Source of the DNA: JAZMZS01 sp045586105
GTDB lineage: Bacteria; Bacillota; Clostridia; Oscillospirales; CAG-272
Assembly: GCA_045586105.1 (NCBI GenBank)
Contig: JAZMZS010000068.1
Coordinates: forward strand, 1-5,540
Reading direction: 5' to 3'
DNA: 5,540 nt
Below are positions 4,940-5,540 of this stretch, in pieces. Numbering within the stretch: position 1 is the stretch's first letter; each line of letters starts with the position of its first letter. The position numbers and the translations under genes are program-made. The notes under the pieces are model-generated. The model saw only the letters and a program-made list of their open reading frames with translations. It made no database searches and was not told the DNA's origin.

Positions 4940-5540
4940 TCAATTCAGGGCAGCGCCCTTGACATCGTACATCGCAGCCGCATACGAGAAAAGCACATCC
5001 CTCTCTCCGCTGCTCGCTTTGCTTCCGTCCCATACCGCGCGGGCATCCTCGAACGCCGCCTCCATCAAGCCCTCATCCGAGCAAAGCCCCGCCATACGAA
5101 AGGCATTTTCTCCGCTCTGTCTGATACGTGAATCCGCCCCCGAGCCGACGGCAAAAAAGTCTCCGGGGCCTCTCATTTTCAGATCCTTCTCTGCAATAAG
5201 AAAGCCGTCATAGGTGCTCTTCATCGTATTCAGTCTGCCCTTGGCGTTCTCACCCTTGCTATCCGAGACGAGCACACAGTATGATTTCATGCTTCCGCGT
5301 CCGACACGGCCTCTGAGCTGATGAAGCTGAGAAAGCCCGAAGCGCTCGGCATTCTCTACTATCATCAGGGTAGCTGTCGGAACGTTCACTCCCACCTCTA
5401 TGACGGTCGTGGAAACAAGTATCTTTATCTCACCGCGCACAAAGCTCTCCATTACCTCGTCCTTCTGCGCCGCCTTCATCCTTCCGTGCAGAAAGCCTAC
5501 GGGTATATCGGGAAACACCCTTTCAGACAGCTCATGTGCG
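4940..5540 (-). CDS. recG: ATP-dependent DNA helicase RecG, C-terminal part
   Basis: The last 199 codons of RecG, which regresses stalled replication forks and migrates Holliday-type branches; the N-terminal wedge domain and Walker motifs lie beyond the right edge. The frame is open to the window end, so the GTG at 5518 is an internal valine. In fragment numbering: VGFLHGRMK 14-22 (motif IV region), STTVIEVGVNVP 43-54 (motif V), QLHQLRGRVGR 71-81 (motif VI), then the RecG-specific TRG region DGFLIAEKDLKMRGPGDFF 111-129. The usual short link between GPGDFF and QSG (three residues, such as GTR) is here 11 residues (130-140), an insertion of about eight. The product would be functional unless this loop matters. 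It stands upstream of rarA with a 38-44 bp gap. Confidence 0.95.
   Translation of the reverse strand, partial: AHELSERVFPDIPVGFLHGRMKAAQKDEVMESFVRGEIKILVSTTVIEVGVNVPTATLMIVENAERFGLSQLHQLRGRVGRGSMKSYCVLVSDSKGENAKGRLNTMKSTYDGFLIAEKDLKMRGPGDFFAVGSGADSRIRQSGENAFRMAGLCSDEGLMEAAFEDARAVWDGSKASSGERDVLFSYAAAMYDVKGAALN

Overview
The window is a single-direction block of ordinary bacterial chromosome: every supported gene is read on the minus strand, so gene order is described from high to low coordinates. The protein families and their style point to a low-to-mid GC Bacillota, probably class Clostridia (Ruminococcaceae/Oscillospiraceae-like). The signs are an MsmX/UgpC-type sugar ATPase standing alone, a TadA with a GGWRLP segment, strong GGAGG ribosome sites and TATAAT-like -10 boxes. 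This placement is inference.

Right end (5540 to 3672): the C-terminal third of the branch-migration helicase RecG, then after 38 bp the AAA+ replication-fork factor RarA (MgsA). Both act on stalled or damaged replication forks and are probably co-transcribed. Next (3671 to 2747) come an extended -10 promoter candidate, an unlisted 30-codon membrane microprotein with a good ribosome site, and 34 bp later the 16S rRNA pseudouridine synthase RsuA.

Middle (2746 to 1347): a 231-bp intergenic region precedes a MalK/MsmX-type ABC ATPase. It holds a well-formed sigma-A-type promoter abutting the rsuA stop codon, a perfect 12-bp inverted repeat with one arm inside that promoter's spacer, a possible H-type RNA pseudoknot, and a second extended -10 element. 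The ATPase has strongly biased codon usage, stands without permease or binding-protein genes, and ends in a very strong intrinsic terminator.

Left end (1346 to 1): the intergenic region carries two more inverted repeats and a promoter. Then comes a CPBP-family intramembrane protease with a TTG start, whose stop codon overlaps the start of tadA (tRNA A34 deaminase) in an ATGA junction. tadA runs off the left edge.

I see no CRISPR array, insertion sequence, phage gene, tRNA, rRNA or known riboswitch, and no clear novel multi-gene system. The points most worth following are the microprotein, the architecture upstream of the ATPase gene, and the perfect inverted repeat at 1291-1332. No stretch over 300 bp is without a gene.
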